Shown here: positions 1 through 8,539 of the stretch, one piece after another
How positions within the stretch are numbered: the stretch's first letter is position 1
Layout: the number at the start of each line of letters is the position of its first letter
The notes under the pieces: model-generated
The model's database searches: none
Seen by the model: the letters and a program-made list of their open reading frames with translations, nothing else
Told to the model about the DNA's origin: nothing
NCBI GenBank assembly: GCA_025964625.1
Contig: JAOPYL010000305.1
Span: 1-44,738 of the forward strand
DNA: 44,738 nt
Reading direction: 5' to 3'
From: Actinoallomurus sp.
GTDB lineage: Bacteria; Actinomycetota; Actinomycetes; Streptosporangiales; Streptosporangiaceae
Program-made: the position numbers and the translations under genes

Positions 1-2590
1 GCTCGCGGCGTTCGCCGGCGGCAGAGCTCATCAGCGCGTCGGCCCGGCCGGCGATGGCCGTGACCCGCTCCTCGGCGGTGCGGACGTTGAGCCGCGCCTC
101 CATTTCGGCCGCACGCAGTTCCTGGCAGCGGTCGGTCAGCTCGTCGCGGCGAGAGGCGTCCTGGTCGTCCTCGTCGAGCGGCTCGGCCTCGGCCACCTCC
201 AGGCGCTCGCGGAGTTCGGCGCAGGCCACGGCGTCGCGTTCCCGGGCCTCTTCGGCGGCGCGCACGGCCGTGGACAGGCGTTCGGCCTCCTGCCGGGCCG
301 CCTGCGCGGCGGCCTGCAACCGGGCCACCTGCTTGGCCTCCTGAGCGGCCTCGGCGGCCGCCTCCCGCAGCCGGGCCCGTACCTTGTCCAGACCGCCCTG
401 GGCGCGGTTCACACCCGCCTGCGCCTCACCGACCGCCGCCTGCGCCGCCTCCAGGAGCGCCTGTGCGCGCTGCTCGGCCGACACGGCCTCATCCAGGGCG
501 TCGGCGGTGCGCTCGGCCGTCGCCTCGGCGGCGGCCAGCCTCTCGGCGGCCTCGTCGCAGGCGGCGCGCATCTGGAGCAGGCTCTGCCTGCCGCCGCCTC
601 CGCCCAGCGCCCAGTGGGCACCCAGCAGATCACCGTCGCGCGTGACCGCCCGGAGCCCGGGCGAGGCCCGTACGAGCGACGCCGCGCCGGGCAGGTCGTC
701 GACGACGACGACCCCGGCGAGCAGATGCCGTACGGCGGACCGCACGGGTTCCGCCGCGGTCACCAGGTCGATCGCGTGCCGCATGCCGTCCGGGAGGGGC
801 GGCCGCTCGCCCTCGGCGGCGGGTCCGTCCCCGACCACCAGACCGGCCTGTCCCGCGTCGTCGGCGCGCAGCAGGGTCAGCGCGGCCTCGGCGGCGTCGA
901 GTGAGGCGACGGCGACGGCCTCGGCCGCCGCGCCCAGCGCGGTGGCCACCGCCACCTCGGCCCCGGGCTCCACCGACAGCAGCGAGGCCACCGTGCCGAG
1001 CACCCCGGCGAGATCCGCGGCGAGAAGAACCTCACCGCCGTCCGCCGCGCTGCCCATGGTCAGCTCGAGGGCCTCGACGCGGGCCTGCAGCGCGGTGACC
1101 TCCTTCTGCGCGGACTGGTCGGCGCCACGCGCGGCGCCGACGCGGTCATGGGCCTCCCGGAGGGCGCGGCGAGGGCCGTCGACCGCGTCGCGGGCCTCCT
1201 CGGCGGCACCCTTCGCCTGTTCGAGGATCTCCTGGGCGCGCTCGTGCTCGGCGGCCAGCTCCGGGTCCTCGGCCACCTGCGTGTCCTGCGATCGGTACTC
1301 CTCCTCGGCCATCCGCGCCCGCTCCCCGGCCTCGGCCCGCGCCTCGGTGAGCCGGCCGATCTCCGCGTCCGTGGCCTGCAGCTTGCTGCCCAGCGCGTCG
1401 ACCCGGCCGCGCAGCCTGGCCAGGCCCTCACGACGGTCGGCGGCGGCACGCGCCGCGGCCTGCAGGCGGCGTTCCTCGTCCGTGAGCGCGGCCTCGGCGG
1501 CGGAGCGTTCCTCCACGGCTCCGGCCAGCAGCTCCTCGGCCGCCTCGAGACGCGCGCCGAGGACCTCCTCCTGCTCCCGGACCTCCGCGGCCTCGCGCTC
1601 CATCTCCTCGGGGTCGCGGCCGCGGCGCTCCTCCCCCTGCGCGTCGGCGGCGTGCCGATAGCGCTCCGCGGCGACCTCGCCGACGCCCCGCAGCCGTTCG
1701 CGCAGCGCCGACAGGGCGTACCAGGTCTCCTGCACCTGGACCATCCGTGGCGCCTGCTCGGCGGCCTCGGCCTCCAGCACGGCCTCCCGCTGCTGCGCCT
1801 GGGCGAGAGTCCGCTCCACGGCCGCCCGGCGCTCGCGGATCGTGGCCTCGTCGGCCGTCTCCTGCTTGAGCCGGCGGGTCAGCGCCATCAGGTCGTCGGC
1901 GAGCAGCCGGACCCGGGCGTCCCGCAGGTCGGACTGGATGACGGCGGCCCGGCGGGCGATCTCCGCCTGCCTGCCGAGAGGCTTGAGCTGGCGGCGCAGC
2001 TCGCCGGTGAGGTCCTGGACGCGCGTGAGGTTGGCCTGCATCGCGTCCAGCTTGCGGAGCGCCTTCTCCTTGCGCTTGCGGTGCTTCAGGACGCCCGCCG
2101 CCTCCTCGACCACGGCACGCCGTCCCTCCGGCCCGGAGTGGAGGACCCTGTCGAGCTGCCCCTGGCCGATGATGACGTGCATCTCGCGGCCGATCCCGGA
2201 GTCGGAGAGCAGCTCCTGTACGTCGAGAAGGCGGCACGAGTCGCCGTTGATGGAGTACTCGCTCTGCCCCGACCGGAACATCAGCCGGCTGATCGTGACC
2301 TCGGTGTAGTCGATCGGCAGCGCACCATCGGAGTTGTCGATCGTGAGGAGCACCTCGGCGCGGCCCAGAGGCGGGCGCGACGACGTGCCCGCGAAGATGA
2401 CGTCCTCCATCTTTCCGCCGCGCAGCGACTTGGCGCCCTGCTCGCCCATCACCCAGGCGAGCGCGTCGACGACGTTGGACTTGCCGGAGCCGTTGGGGCC
2501 GACGACGCAGGTGATGCCGGGTTCGAAGCGCAGCGTGGTCGAGGACGCGAAAGACTTGAAGCCGCGCAGCGTGAGGCTCTTCAAGTACAA
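1..2590 (-). CDS. smc: Chromosome segregation ATPase SMC (3' end outside window)
   Basis: SMC dimers form the condensin ring that compacts and segregates the chromosome, usually with ScpA and ScpB. About 863 codons are visible. The N-terminal head has Walker A GPNGSGKSN at residues 31-39, and the opening YLKSLTLRGFKSF is typical of actinobacterial SMC. Long Ala/Glu/Arg-rich coiled coil follows from about residue 170, the hinge lies near 505-665, and the second coil runs off the window. The C-terminal Walker B head is therefore not seen. The start is taken as TTG at 2590 because the conserved N terminus begins there; GGTAGG just upstream or AAAGGA further upstream could serve as Shine-Dalgarno. 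Base composition matches the neighbours. Identity is certain; only the start codon is open. Confidence 0.97.
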   Translation of the reverse strand, partial: MYLKSLTLRGFKSFASSTTLRFEPGITCVVGPNGSGKSNVVDALAWVMGEQGAKSLRGGKMEDVIFAGTSSRPPLGRAEVLLTIDNSDGALPIDYTEVTISRLMFRSGQSEYSINGDSCRLLDVQELLSDSGIGREMHVIIGQGQLDRVLHSGPEGRRAVVEEAAGVLKHRKRKEKALRKLDAMQANLTRVQDLTGELRRQLKPLGRQAEIARRAAVIQSDLRDARVRLLADDLMALTRRLKQETADEATIRERRAAVERTLAQAQQREAVLEAEAAEQAPRMVQVQETWYALSALRERLRGVGEVAAERYRHAADAQGEERRGRDPEEMEREAAEVREQEEVLGARLEAAEELLAGAVEERSAAEAALTDEERRLQAAARAAADRREGLARLRGRVDALGSKLQATDAEIGRLTEARAEAGERARMAEEEYRSQDTQVAEDPELAAEHERAQEILEQAKGAAEEARDAVDGPRRALREAHDRVGAARGADQSAQKEVTALQARVEALELTMGSAADGGEVLLAADLAGVLGTVASLLSVEPGAEVAVATALGAAAEAVAVASLDAAEAALTLLRADDAGQAGLVVGDGPAAEGERPPLPDGMRHAIDLVTAAEPVRSAVRHLLAGVVVVDDLPGAASLVRASPGLRAVTRDGDLLGAHWALGGGGGRQSLLQMRAACDEAAERLAAAEATAERTADALDEAVSAEQRAQALLEAAQAAVGEAQAGVNRAQGGLDKVRARLREAAAEAAQEAKQVARLQAAAQAARQEAERLSTAVRAAEEARERDAVACAELRERLEVAEAEPLDEDDQDASRRDELTDRCQELRAAEMEARLNVRTAEERVTAIAGRADALMSSAAGERRE

Positions 2591-2734
2591 GCGCCTACCG
2601 ATCCTTTCTGCGACTGCCCGGCACCGGACCCCGATGCGCCGGGACGACCGCGCCCCCTGGCCACCTCGAACGATACCGGCCGGCACCGTGCGGCCCGGGC
2701 ATGTGACATCCCAAATGTGCCATGATCGATCGCC

Positions 2735-3622
2735 ATGCGTGGTGTCTCTCGGAGAACGGCACTGTTCGGCGGGGTGGGCGCGCTGGTAACGGCGGGTGCC
2801 GGAACCATGGGCCTGGTCGAGGCGAACGCGCTGCCGGGGAAGATGGCGCTCGACCGCTCGCTCGGCCGCTGCGAGATCACTCCCCGGGCGCCGAAGGGCG
2901 CCCCGGCCACCGTCGAGGAGCGGACCTTCCGATCGCGGTACCGCCGCACCGACGTCGGCATGGCGGTGATCACCCCGGCGAGCGGCGGCCGCGGGCTGCC
3001 GGTCGCGGTCGCACTGCACGGCTGGGGCGACAGCGCCCACGGGCTGGTCCACAACCTCGCACTGGACCGCTACCTCGGTGACGCGATGGCACGGGGTGTC
3101 CCGCCGTTCGCGATCGTCACCGTCGACGGCGGCCCGACGTACTGGCATCCACGGGCCGACGGCGACGACCCCCTACGGATGATCAGCGAGGAACTGCTGC
3201 CCGGCCTCGCCCGGCGCGGCCTGCGGGCCGACCGGATCGGCGTCATGGGCGTCTCGATGGGCGGGTACGGCGCGCTGCTGCTGGCCGAGACACTCGGCAT
3301 CGGGCGCGTGGCCGCCACGGCGGCCTCGTCGCCGGCGGTCTTCGGCTCGTTCGCCGCCGCGAGGCGGACCAACTCGCATTCCTTCGATGATCGGAGTGAC
3401 TTCGCCCGTCACGACGCGGTGGGGGGCCTGGCGAGGTTGGACCCCAGGACCACGTGGGTGGACTGCGGCCGAAGCGACCCATTCTCCGGGGTGACACGGC
3501 GGATCAGAGAAAGGCTCGGGCATCCATCCGGGGGCATGTTCGAAGGCTGCCACGACGCCTCATATTGGCGTTCGCGACTGCCGGGCCAGCTCGAATTCTT
3601 CGGCCACCATCTGACGGCCTGA
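2735..3622 (+). CDS. Exported alpha/beta-hydrolase (esterase-D-like)
   Basis: A 295-aa serine hydrolase of the esterase D / S-formylglutathione-hydrolase-like fold, predicted to act outside the membrane. The N terminus has a Tat-like SRRTALF followed by an Ala/Gly-rich hydrophobic stretch (residues 5-30). The oxyanion strand reads VALHGWGDS, the nucleophile elbow is GVSMGGYG, and a late His lies in EGCHDASYW; an Asp in CGRSDPF may complete the triad. The gene diverges from smc. The ATG at 2735 has no clear Shine-Dalgarno, so leaderless initiation is possible. The substrate cannot be read from the sequence. The hydrolase fold is secure and the export route is inferred. Confidence 0.85.
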   Translation: MRGVSRRTALFGGVGALVTAGAGTMGLVEANALPGKMALDRSLGRCEITPRAPKGAPATVEERTFRSRYRRTDVGMAVITPASGGRGLPVAVALHGWGDSAHGLVHNLALDRYLGDAMARGVPPFAIVTVDGGPTYWHPRADGDDPLRMISEELLPGLARRGLRADRIGVMGVSMGGYGALLLAETLGIGRVAATAASSPAVFGSFAAARRTNSHSFDDRSDFARHDAVGGLARLDPRTTWVDCGRSDPFSGVTRRIRERLGHPSGGMFEGCHDASYWRSRLPGQLEFFGHHLTA

Positions 3623-3728
3623 CCTGCGTGGAGCATGATCACTCATGCGTTTCCGAAATGATTGCCTGGTTGTGGCGGAAAACGCACAGCGCTACGGGGA
3701 CGGACGGGGGGTGAATTCATGGAAAACA

Positions 3729-3758
3729 AAAAGGGACGTCATGATCGACGTCCCTTTT
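3729..3758. terminator. Bidirectional intrinsic terminator
   Basis: A perfect 12-bp stem (arms AAAAGGGACGTC and its complement) with a six-base ATGATC loop. It lies between the plus-strand esterase and the minus-strand coiled-coil gene. Read on the minus strand the stem runs into five T, one G and four more T, a classic intrinsic terminator 17 bases after the stop at 3776. U-tract terminators are uncommon in such GC-rich DNA. Confidence 0.88.
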
Positions 3759-3775
3759 ACCTGGCGGCCTGACCG

Positions 3776-3973
3776 TCAGGTCAGAGCCGGTTCGCGGTCC
3801 TTCGCGCTAAGCGCCATGACTTCATCGTCAGCAACGGCCGCGAGCGCGTCGTTCTCGGTCTGGAGCCGTACGAGCTCGGCCTCCAGGTCACGGACGCGTT
3901 GCTGAAGGCGCCGCATCTCCGCAACCATGCGGGGGTCCGGACCGCCGACGTGGCCGAGTAGAGCCTTCGCCAT
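3776..3973 (-). CDS. Small coiled-coil protein of unknown function
   Basis: A 65-aa protein. The ATG at 3973 is preferred over the longer frame because GGAGG lies nine bases upstream and the protein then begins MAKALLGHVGG. Residues 18-45 form a heptad-like amphipathic helix (RRLQQRVRDLEAELVRLQTE), so a short coiled coil or leucine-zipper-like dimer is likely. No enzyme motif, signal peptide or membrane segment is visible. It stands alone between acyP and the esterase with its own strong terminator, which suggests independent expression. I do not recognise the family. The clean ribosome binding site, codon use and terminator make it a real gene. Confidence 0.75.
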   Translation of the reverse strand: MAKALLGHVGGPDPRMVAEMRRLQQRVRDLEAELVRLQTENDALAAVADDEVMALSAKDREPALT

Positions 3974-4143
3974 GATTAAGGGTCCTCCACGCTGAGTGAC
4001 CAGCAGAGAAATGATCGCGCACATGAGAGTCATAAAAGGTGCGCGTAACCACTAGGTTCGCACCGGCCGGAGAGCCGGTCAAGACAGATGTCACAGACCC
4101 GTAACAACCTGTCTGTGCGAGTTTAGCAGACTTCTCTCAACGA

Positions 4144-4410
4144 TCACCGTTCGACGAAGCCGCGGAGATCCCCGCGAGGGGCGGTCCACCGCTCGGCCAC
4201 ACCGGTGACCATTCCCGGAGTCGCGCCGCCGCGCAGGAATCCCAGCAAGGCGTCGCAGGCCGCGCGCGGCCCTTCGGCGATCACCTGGACCCGGCCGTCG
4301 GCCAGGTTGGCCGCCGAGCCTGCCAGGCCCAGCTCAAGCGCGCGGGAGCGTACCCACCAGCGGAAACCGACGCCCTGCACGTGGCCCCGCACCCACGCGG
4401 TCAGCCGCAC
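4144..4410 (-). CDS. acyP: Acylphosphatase
   Basis: A small cytoplasmic enzyme that hydrolyses the carboxyl-phosphate bond of acylphosphates such as acetyl phosphate. The 88-aa product has both family motifs: [13 protein letters not shown], with the phosphate-binding loop and catalytic Arg, and [15 protein letters not shown], with the catalytic Asn. Start GTG at 4410 is chosen because GGAGGA sits just upstream and the protein then has the usual length; GTG at 4422 or 4449 would add an N-terminal extension untypical of the family. The gene lies between smc and mutM, its usual actinobacterial place. Confidence 0.93.
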   Translation of the reverse strand: MRLTAWVRGHVQGVGFRWWVRSRALELGLAGSAANLADGRVQVIAEGPRAACDALLGFLRGGATPGMVTGVAERWTAPRGDLRGFVER

Positions 4411-4510
4411 CTGCTCCTCCACGATCCGGGATCCTAGTGCCTGCGGCACGACCAGAGGTGCCGGCGGGATCAGCGGGCAGGGCCGGTACGCATGAGGCGG
4501 CGCGTGATGC

Positions 4511-5365
4511 TCAGTAGTGCGCCCGGCGGGGACGCGGCTGGCAGGTGGGGCAGCTGTAGGACGACCGGTTCATGAACGCGTCGCGCCGGATCGGGCTCCC
4601 GCACCGGGCGCACGGCTCGTCACGCCGCCCGTACACGTTGAGTGACCGGTCGAAGTAGCCGCTCTCACCGTTCACGTTGACGTAGAGGCTGTCGAAGGAG
4701 GTGCCGCCCGCCAGGAGCGCGGCGGCCATCACCTTCCGGGCCGCCTCCAGCACACGTGCCGCCTCGGCCCTGGTGAGCGTCTCGGTAGGCCGCGCCCAGT
4801 GCAGCCGGGCCCGCCACAGCGCCTCGTCGGCGTAGATGTTGCCCACCCCGCTGATCAGGGTCTGGTCCAGCAGCGCCCGCTTCAGCCCGGTGCGCCGGTG
4901 CCGCAGCGCGCGGAAGAAGACCTCCTCGTCGAAGGCGTCCTCCAGCGGGTCGGGGGCGATGTGCGCGATCGGCTCCGGCACCCCGTCGACGGTGCCGGCG
5001 AGCATCAGGTGGCCGAACGTCCGCTGGTCGACGAACCGCAGGTCCGGTCCCCCGTCGGTGAATGTCAGGCGGGCCCGGAGGTGCTTCTCGTACGGGCCGG
5101 CCGGGTCGCCGACGAGCATCTGGCCGCTCATGCCGAGATGGGCCAGGAGCGCCTCGTCGTCGCCGACCGGCAGCCAGAGGTATTTCCCGCGCCGCCGCGC
5201 GCCGGTGACGGTGCGTCCGGTCAGCCGGGCGGCCAGGTCCGCGGGACCCTCCGTGTGACGTCGTGCCGCCCGCGGGTGAAGGACCGTGGCGGACTCGATC
5301 GTCCGGCCGGCCACCCAGCGTTCGACGCCCTGCCGGACGACCTCCACCTCGGGCAGCTCGGGCAC
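4511..5365 (-). CDS. mutM: Formamidopyrimidine-DNA glycosylase (Fpg/MutM)
   Basis: A base-excision repair glycosylase and AP lyase removing 8-oxoguanine and ring-opened purines. The N terminus begins [14 protein letters not shown], with the catalytic Pro and Glu directly after the initiator Met. The helix-two-turn-helix region is followed by a C-terminal zinc finger, CARC and later CPTC, around residues 250-275. At 284 aa it has family length. The start is GTG at 5365 with GGGGAG six bases upstream. It follows rnc on the same strand with a 60-base gap, the common actinobacterial pair, and is probably co-transcribed with it. Confidence 0.97.
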   Translation of the reverse strand: MPELPEVEVVRQGVERWVAGRTIESATVLHPRAARRHTEGPADLAARLTGRTVTGARRRGKYLWLPVGDDEALLAHLGMSGQMLVGDPAGPYEKHLRARLTFTDGGPDLRFVDQRTFGHLMLAGTVDGVPEPIAHIAPDPLEDAFDEEVFFRALRHRRTGLKRALLDQTLISGVGNIYADEALWRARLHWARPTETLTRAEAARVLEAARKVMAAALLAGGTSFDSLYVNVNGESGYFDRSLNVYGRRDEPCARCGSPIRRDAFMNRSSYSCPTCQPRPRRAHY

Positions 5366-5425
5366 CGGGGTCTCCCCTCTTCCGGCCCTTGCGCCAAGGG
5401 CTCCGGCATCACGGCCGGCGCGTCA

Positions 5426-6139
5426 CTACGGACGGCCGGCGGAGCGTTCGCGGATCGCCGTCCACGCCGCCTCGGCCGCCTGCTGCTCGGCCTCCTTCTT
5501 GCTGCGCCCCTCGCCACGGCCGTACTCGACGCCGCCGACACAGACGGCGGCGCGGAAGGTCTTTTGGTGGTCCGGGCCGCTCTCCTCCACGTGGTACTCG
5601 GGCACGCCGAGATCCTCCGTGGCGGTCAGCTCCTGCAGCGACGTCTTCCAGTCGAGCCCGGCGCCGAGGCTGGCCGACCGCGCGATGAGGGCGTCGAAGA
5701 GCCGGTGCACCAGCTTGTCGGCCGCATTGAGGCCGAGGTCGAGGTACACCGCGCCGATCAGCGCCTCGAGCGTGTCGGCCAGGATCGAGGACTTGTCGCG
5801 GCCTCCGGTGCCCTCCTCGCCCCGGCCGAGCCGGATGTAGGCCCCGAGGTCGAGTGAGCGCGCCACCCCGGCGAGCGCCCGCATGTTGACCACCGCTGCC
5901 CGGAGCTTGGCCAGCTGCCCTTCGGGCAGGTCCGGATGGCCACGGAACAGGGTGTCGGTGACGATCAGGCCGAGCACCGAGTCGCCGAGGAACTCCAGGC
6001 GCTCATTGGTCGGCAGGCCGCCGTTCTCGTATGCGAACGACCGATGGGTCAGCGCCCGCTCGAGCAGTGCGGGATCCGGCGTCACGCCCAGTGACGCCTC
6101 GAGTGCGCTGCGATCGGTCACAGAATGATCGGGTTTCAC
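5426..6139 (-). CDS. rnc: Ribonuclease III
   Basis: A double-strand-specific endoribonuclease processing rRNA precursors and structured mRNAs. The 237-aa protein has the RNase III signature [11 protein letters not shown] at residues 45-55, a second acidic cluster in the catalytic domain ([13 protein letters not shown]), and a C-terminal dsRNA-binding domain from about 165 ending [16 protein letters not shown]. Start GTG at 6139 has GAGGGGG just upstream. A hairpin after rpmF separates it from that gene, so rnc-mutM may have a promoter in the 173-base gap 6140-6312 or depend on read-through. Confidence 0.97.
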   Translation of the reverse strand: MKPDHSVTDRSALEASLGVTPDPALLERALTHRSFAYENGGLPTNERLEFLGDSVLGLIVTDTLFRGHPDLPEGQLAKLRAAVVNMRALAGVARSLDLGAYIRLGRGEEGTGGRDKSSILADTLEALIGAVYLDLGLNAADKLVHRLFDALIARSASLGAGLDWKTSLQELTATEDLGVPEYHVEESGPDHQKTFRAAVCVGGVEYGRGEGRSKKEAEQQAAEAAWTAIRERSAGRP

Positions 6140-6277
6140 GCGGCCCCCTCGACAAGGGTCGCGTCATGAGTTGAGTTCACGGGTCTCCTCCGCGGAAGGT
6201 TCCGCGAGGGCGAGGTACACGCCGGGCTGCTCCGGCGTCCGCCACGGCCTCGGGCGTGTCTTCATCGCGAGACGGGT

Positions 6278-6303
6278 CGGGGGCGGCGCTGCCGCCGCCC
6301 CCG
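6278..6303 (-). terminator. GC-rich hairpin after rpmF
   Basis: A ten-base-pair stem (core arms GGGGGCGGC and GCCGCCCCC) with a six-base loop, ten bases beyond the rpmF stop. There is no T tract on either side, as is common for actinobacterial terminators. It may reduce read-through from the yceD-rpmF unit into rnc. Confidence 0.6.
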
Positions 6304-6312
6304 GAACGTCGC

Positions 6313-6489
6313 TCAGGCCACGTCGATGACCTGACGGCGGTTGTACGTGCCACAGGTCCGGCACGCGGTGTGCGGCAGCTTCTCGTCGCGGCACTGCGGG
6401 CAGCGCACGAGCGTGGCCGCCTGGGTCTTCCACTGCGAGCGACGGTGCCGCGTGTTGCTACGCGACATCTTCCGCTTCGGTACGGCCAC
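6313..6489 (-). CDS. rpmF: 50S ribosomal protein L32, zinc-type
   Basis: A 58-aa large-subunit protein. It starts AVPKRKMSRSNTRHRR, the L32 signature, and has two cysteine pairs (CPQC, then C-R-T-C) for a zinc ribbon, so this is the C+ form. The start is GTG at 6489 with AGGAG seven bases upstream, inside the end of yceD. The yceD TGA is one base before this GTG, so the two genes are translationally coupled, the widespread yceD-rpmF arrangement. The C terminus RRQVIDVA is normal. Confidence 0.96.
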   Translation of the reverse strand: MAVPKRKMSRSNTRHRRSQWKTQAATLVRCPQCRDEKLPHTACRTCGTYNRRQVIDVA

Positions 6490-6490
6490 G

Positions 6491-7075
6491 TCAGCTCTCC
6501 TGGTCTTCTTGTCGTTGATCCAACATGCCCTGCAATGCCGCCCACCGAGGGTCGACGGCGTCGTGATTGTGCTCCGGCTCAGCGTCCGCCAGCCGGACCC
6601 CGCACACCGAGCACAGTCCAGGACAGTCGTCCTGGCACAGCGGGGACAGCGGCAGTGCGAGCACCATCGCGTCCCGGATCACCGGCTCGAGATCGATGAA
6701 ATCTCCTTCGAGACGGTGTTCGTCCTCCTCCGCACTCTCGCCGGAGCGAGTGTCGGAGTAGACGTAGAGCTCCTGGAAGTCCACCTCGATCGACGAGGTG
6801 AGCGGGTCCAGGCAGCGCGCGCACTCTCCGGAGAGAGGTGCCCGCGCCGTGCCCGTGATGAGCACGCCCTCCATCACCGCCTCGAGCCGGATGTCCAGCT
6901 CGACGTCGGCGTCCGTGGGGACACCGACCATCTCGACGCCGAGATTCGCCGGAGCCGGCACAGTGCAGGAGTCTTCGCGCATCGATCCCGGCCTGCGGCC
7001 CAGTGCGTACGTGTCGATCACGAACGGGTCGCGGGGATCGATGCGGCTCAGATTCTTCCTGCTTCCGTTAGGCAT
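6491..7075 (-). CDS. yceD: YceD/DUF177 family protein
   Basis: A 194-aa member of the DUF177 family, linked in bacteria to 23S rRNA accumulation and almost always placed before rpmF. Cysteine motifs suggest metal binding: ECARCLDP near residue 85 and CQDDCPGLCSVCG near 150, typical of the family. The N-terminal PRDPFVIDTYALGRRPGSM also fits actinobacterial members. It begins at ATG 7075, with 90 bases to coaD upstream, and ends one base before rpmF. The molecular function of the family is not firmly established. Confidence 0.93.
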   Translation of the reverse strand: MPNGSRKNLSRIDPRDPFVIDTYALGRRPGSMREDSCTVPAPANLGVEMVGVPTDADVELDIRLEAVMEGVLITGTARAPLSGECARCLDPLTSSIEVDFQELYVYSDTRSGESAEEDEHRLEGDFIDLEPVIRDAMVLALPLSPLCQDDCPGLCSVCGVRLADAEPEHNHDAVDPRWAALQGMLDQRQEDQES

Positions 7076-7165
7076 GGCGCATCACCGCCGTCGCGGCAAG
7101 GTCGAATGTAAAGGTTACCGAACGGATGCCCGTTCTCCCAACTCGGCGCGGGTGAAGGATCGGGA

Positions 7166-7645
7166 TCACGACTCCGCGAAGCGCCGGGCGAGGCGGCGCT
7201 GCACCGACTCCGGCACGACCCCGGACACGTCCCCGCCGTACTGCGCGATCTCCTTGACCAGACTGGAGGACAGGAAGGAGTACAGCGGGTTGGTGGCCAT
7301 GAACATCGTCTCGACGCCGGCCATCTGGTGGTTCATCTGGGCGATCTGCAGCTCGTAGTCGAAGTCGCTGACCGCGCGGAGGCCCCGGACGATCACCGGG
7401 ATGCCGCGCTCGCGGCAGAAGTCGACGGTCAGCCCGTGGAACTTCTCGACGGTGACGTTGCCGTACTCCTTGGTCACCTCGCCCATCATCTCGACCCGCT
7501 CTTCGACCGTGAAGAGACTCTTCTTGGAAATGTTGATGAGTACGGCGACGACGACTTCGTCGTACAGCCGCGACGCCCGGCTGATGATGTCGAGGTGTCC
7601 GTTGGTGACGGGGTCGTAGGAGCCCGGACAGACAACACGGCGCAC
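7166..7645 (-). CDS. coaD: Phosphopantetheine adenylyltransferase
   Basis: Catalyses the fourth step of coenzyme A synthesis, 4'-phosphopantetheine plus ATP to dephospho-CoA. The 159-aa protein has the nucleotidyltransferase motif GSYDPVTNGHLD at residues 8-19 with the T/HxGH-like NGH, then the conserved VIVRGLRAVSDFDYE and the C-terminal SFLSSSLVKE. Length and motifs are standard. The start is GTG at 7645. It follows rsmD with a 28-base gap and is probably in one transcript with it. Confidence 0.97.
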   Translation of the reverse strand: MRRVVCPGSYDPVTNGHLDIISRASRLYDEVVVAVLINISKKSLFTVEERVEMMGEVTKEYGNVTVEKFHGLTVDFCRERGIPVIVRGLRAVSDFDYELQIAQMNHQMAGVETMFMATNPLYSFLSSSLVKEIAQYGGDVSGVVPESVQRRLARRFAES

Positions 7646-7673
7646 GAGGTGAATCCCCTTCGCTCTAAAGCCG

Positions 7674-8240
7674 TCAGTGACCTGCGGCGTGACCGTACCA
7701 AAGCGTCCCCTCGCCGTAGCGACGGGCCCTGTTCTCGGCGTACCCGGCCGGCCAGCGGACAGGCTCGCCGCGAGTGGCCCGCTCGACGGCGACGAGGGCG
7801 TCCGGCGCGAGCCAGCCGTTGTCCCGCAGCGACTCCAGCATCTGGACGACCGCCTGGTCGGTCATCGCGTACGGCGGGTCGGCGAAGACCAGGTCGTACG
7901 GCTCCGGCGGCGGCTTCCGCAAGGCCCGCTCCACCCGGTCGGTGACCAGCTCGGCGCCGGGCAGCCCGAGCGCCTCCACGTTGTCCCTGATCACCTTCGC
8001 GGCCCGGGCCGACGACTCGACGAGCAGGACGTGGGACGCGCCCCGAGACAGCGCCTCCAGCCCGACCGCGCCCGACCCGGCGAAGAGATCGGCCGCCCGC
8101 AGTCCGGTGAGGTCCCCGAGCAGCGAGTGGACGGTGGCGAACAGCCCCTCGCGGGCACGGTCACTGGTCGGCCGGGTGTCGCGGCCGGATGGGACGGAGA
8201 TCCGCCGGCCGCCGGCGGCTCCTGCGATGACTCGGGTCAC
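7674..8240 (-). CDS. rsmD: 16S rRNA (guanine966-N2)-methyltransferase
   Basis: Methylates G966 of 16S rRNA with S-adenosylmethionine. With the start at GTG 8240 the protein has 188 aa and begins TRVIAGAAGGRRI, the standard family N terminus; a longer frame to 8396 adds unrelated residues and is rejected. SAM-binding motif I is DLFAGSGAVG at 51-60 and the catalytic motif IV is DPPY at 121-124. It precedes coaD in the usual order. No clear Shine-Dalgarno is seen before the GTG. Confidence 0.95.
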   Translation of the reverse strand: MTRVIAGAAGGRRISVPSGRDTRPTSDRAREGLFATVHSLLGDLTGLRAADLFAGSGAVGLEALSRGASHVLLVESSARAAKVIRDNVEALGLPGAELVTDRVERALRKPPPEPYDLVFADPPYAMTDQAVVQMLESLRDNGWLAPDALVAVERATRGEPVRWPAGYAENRARRYGEGTLWYGHAAGH

Positions 8241-8539
8241 GCACCCAGTGTGCCCAGCCGCGCGGCGTGCCGCGGACGCGGACCCGGTCCTCGCGCCGCG
8301 GCCGATGCTGTGAATTCTTGACAGATCGCGGTCAGAACCGTTCCAGTGAACTACTTGTCGTGACAAACTAATCGCTGACCGTGCGGCACGCGGCAACGGG
8401 GATCACCCCGGGGCATGCAGCGATGGGGACACGACGTTGCGGCGTCCTCGGTGAGAGCAGTAGGGAGCCCTGTCGGCGCGCCCCTGCCACCACCGGGCTC
8501 CTGTCGCGTTCGCCGCTCTTCCGACCTGGAGATTCCTCT
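8241..8539. promoter_or_regulatory. 299-base divergent intergenic region with a dyad
   Basis: This region between rsmD and the LPxTG gene must hold promoters for both directions. It contains a consensus-like TTGACA at 8318-8323, though no good -10 follows at 17-18 bases. It also has a perfect dyad TTGTC-GT-GACAA at 8355-8366. The stretch GACAAACTAA at 8362-8371 is, on the other strand, identical to ten bases of the putative ArsR operator at 29385-29394. The ATG at 8540 has TGGAG nine bases upstream. I see no RNA gene here. Confidence 0.45.
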
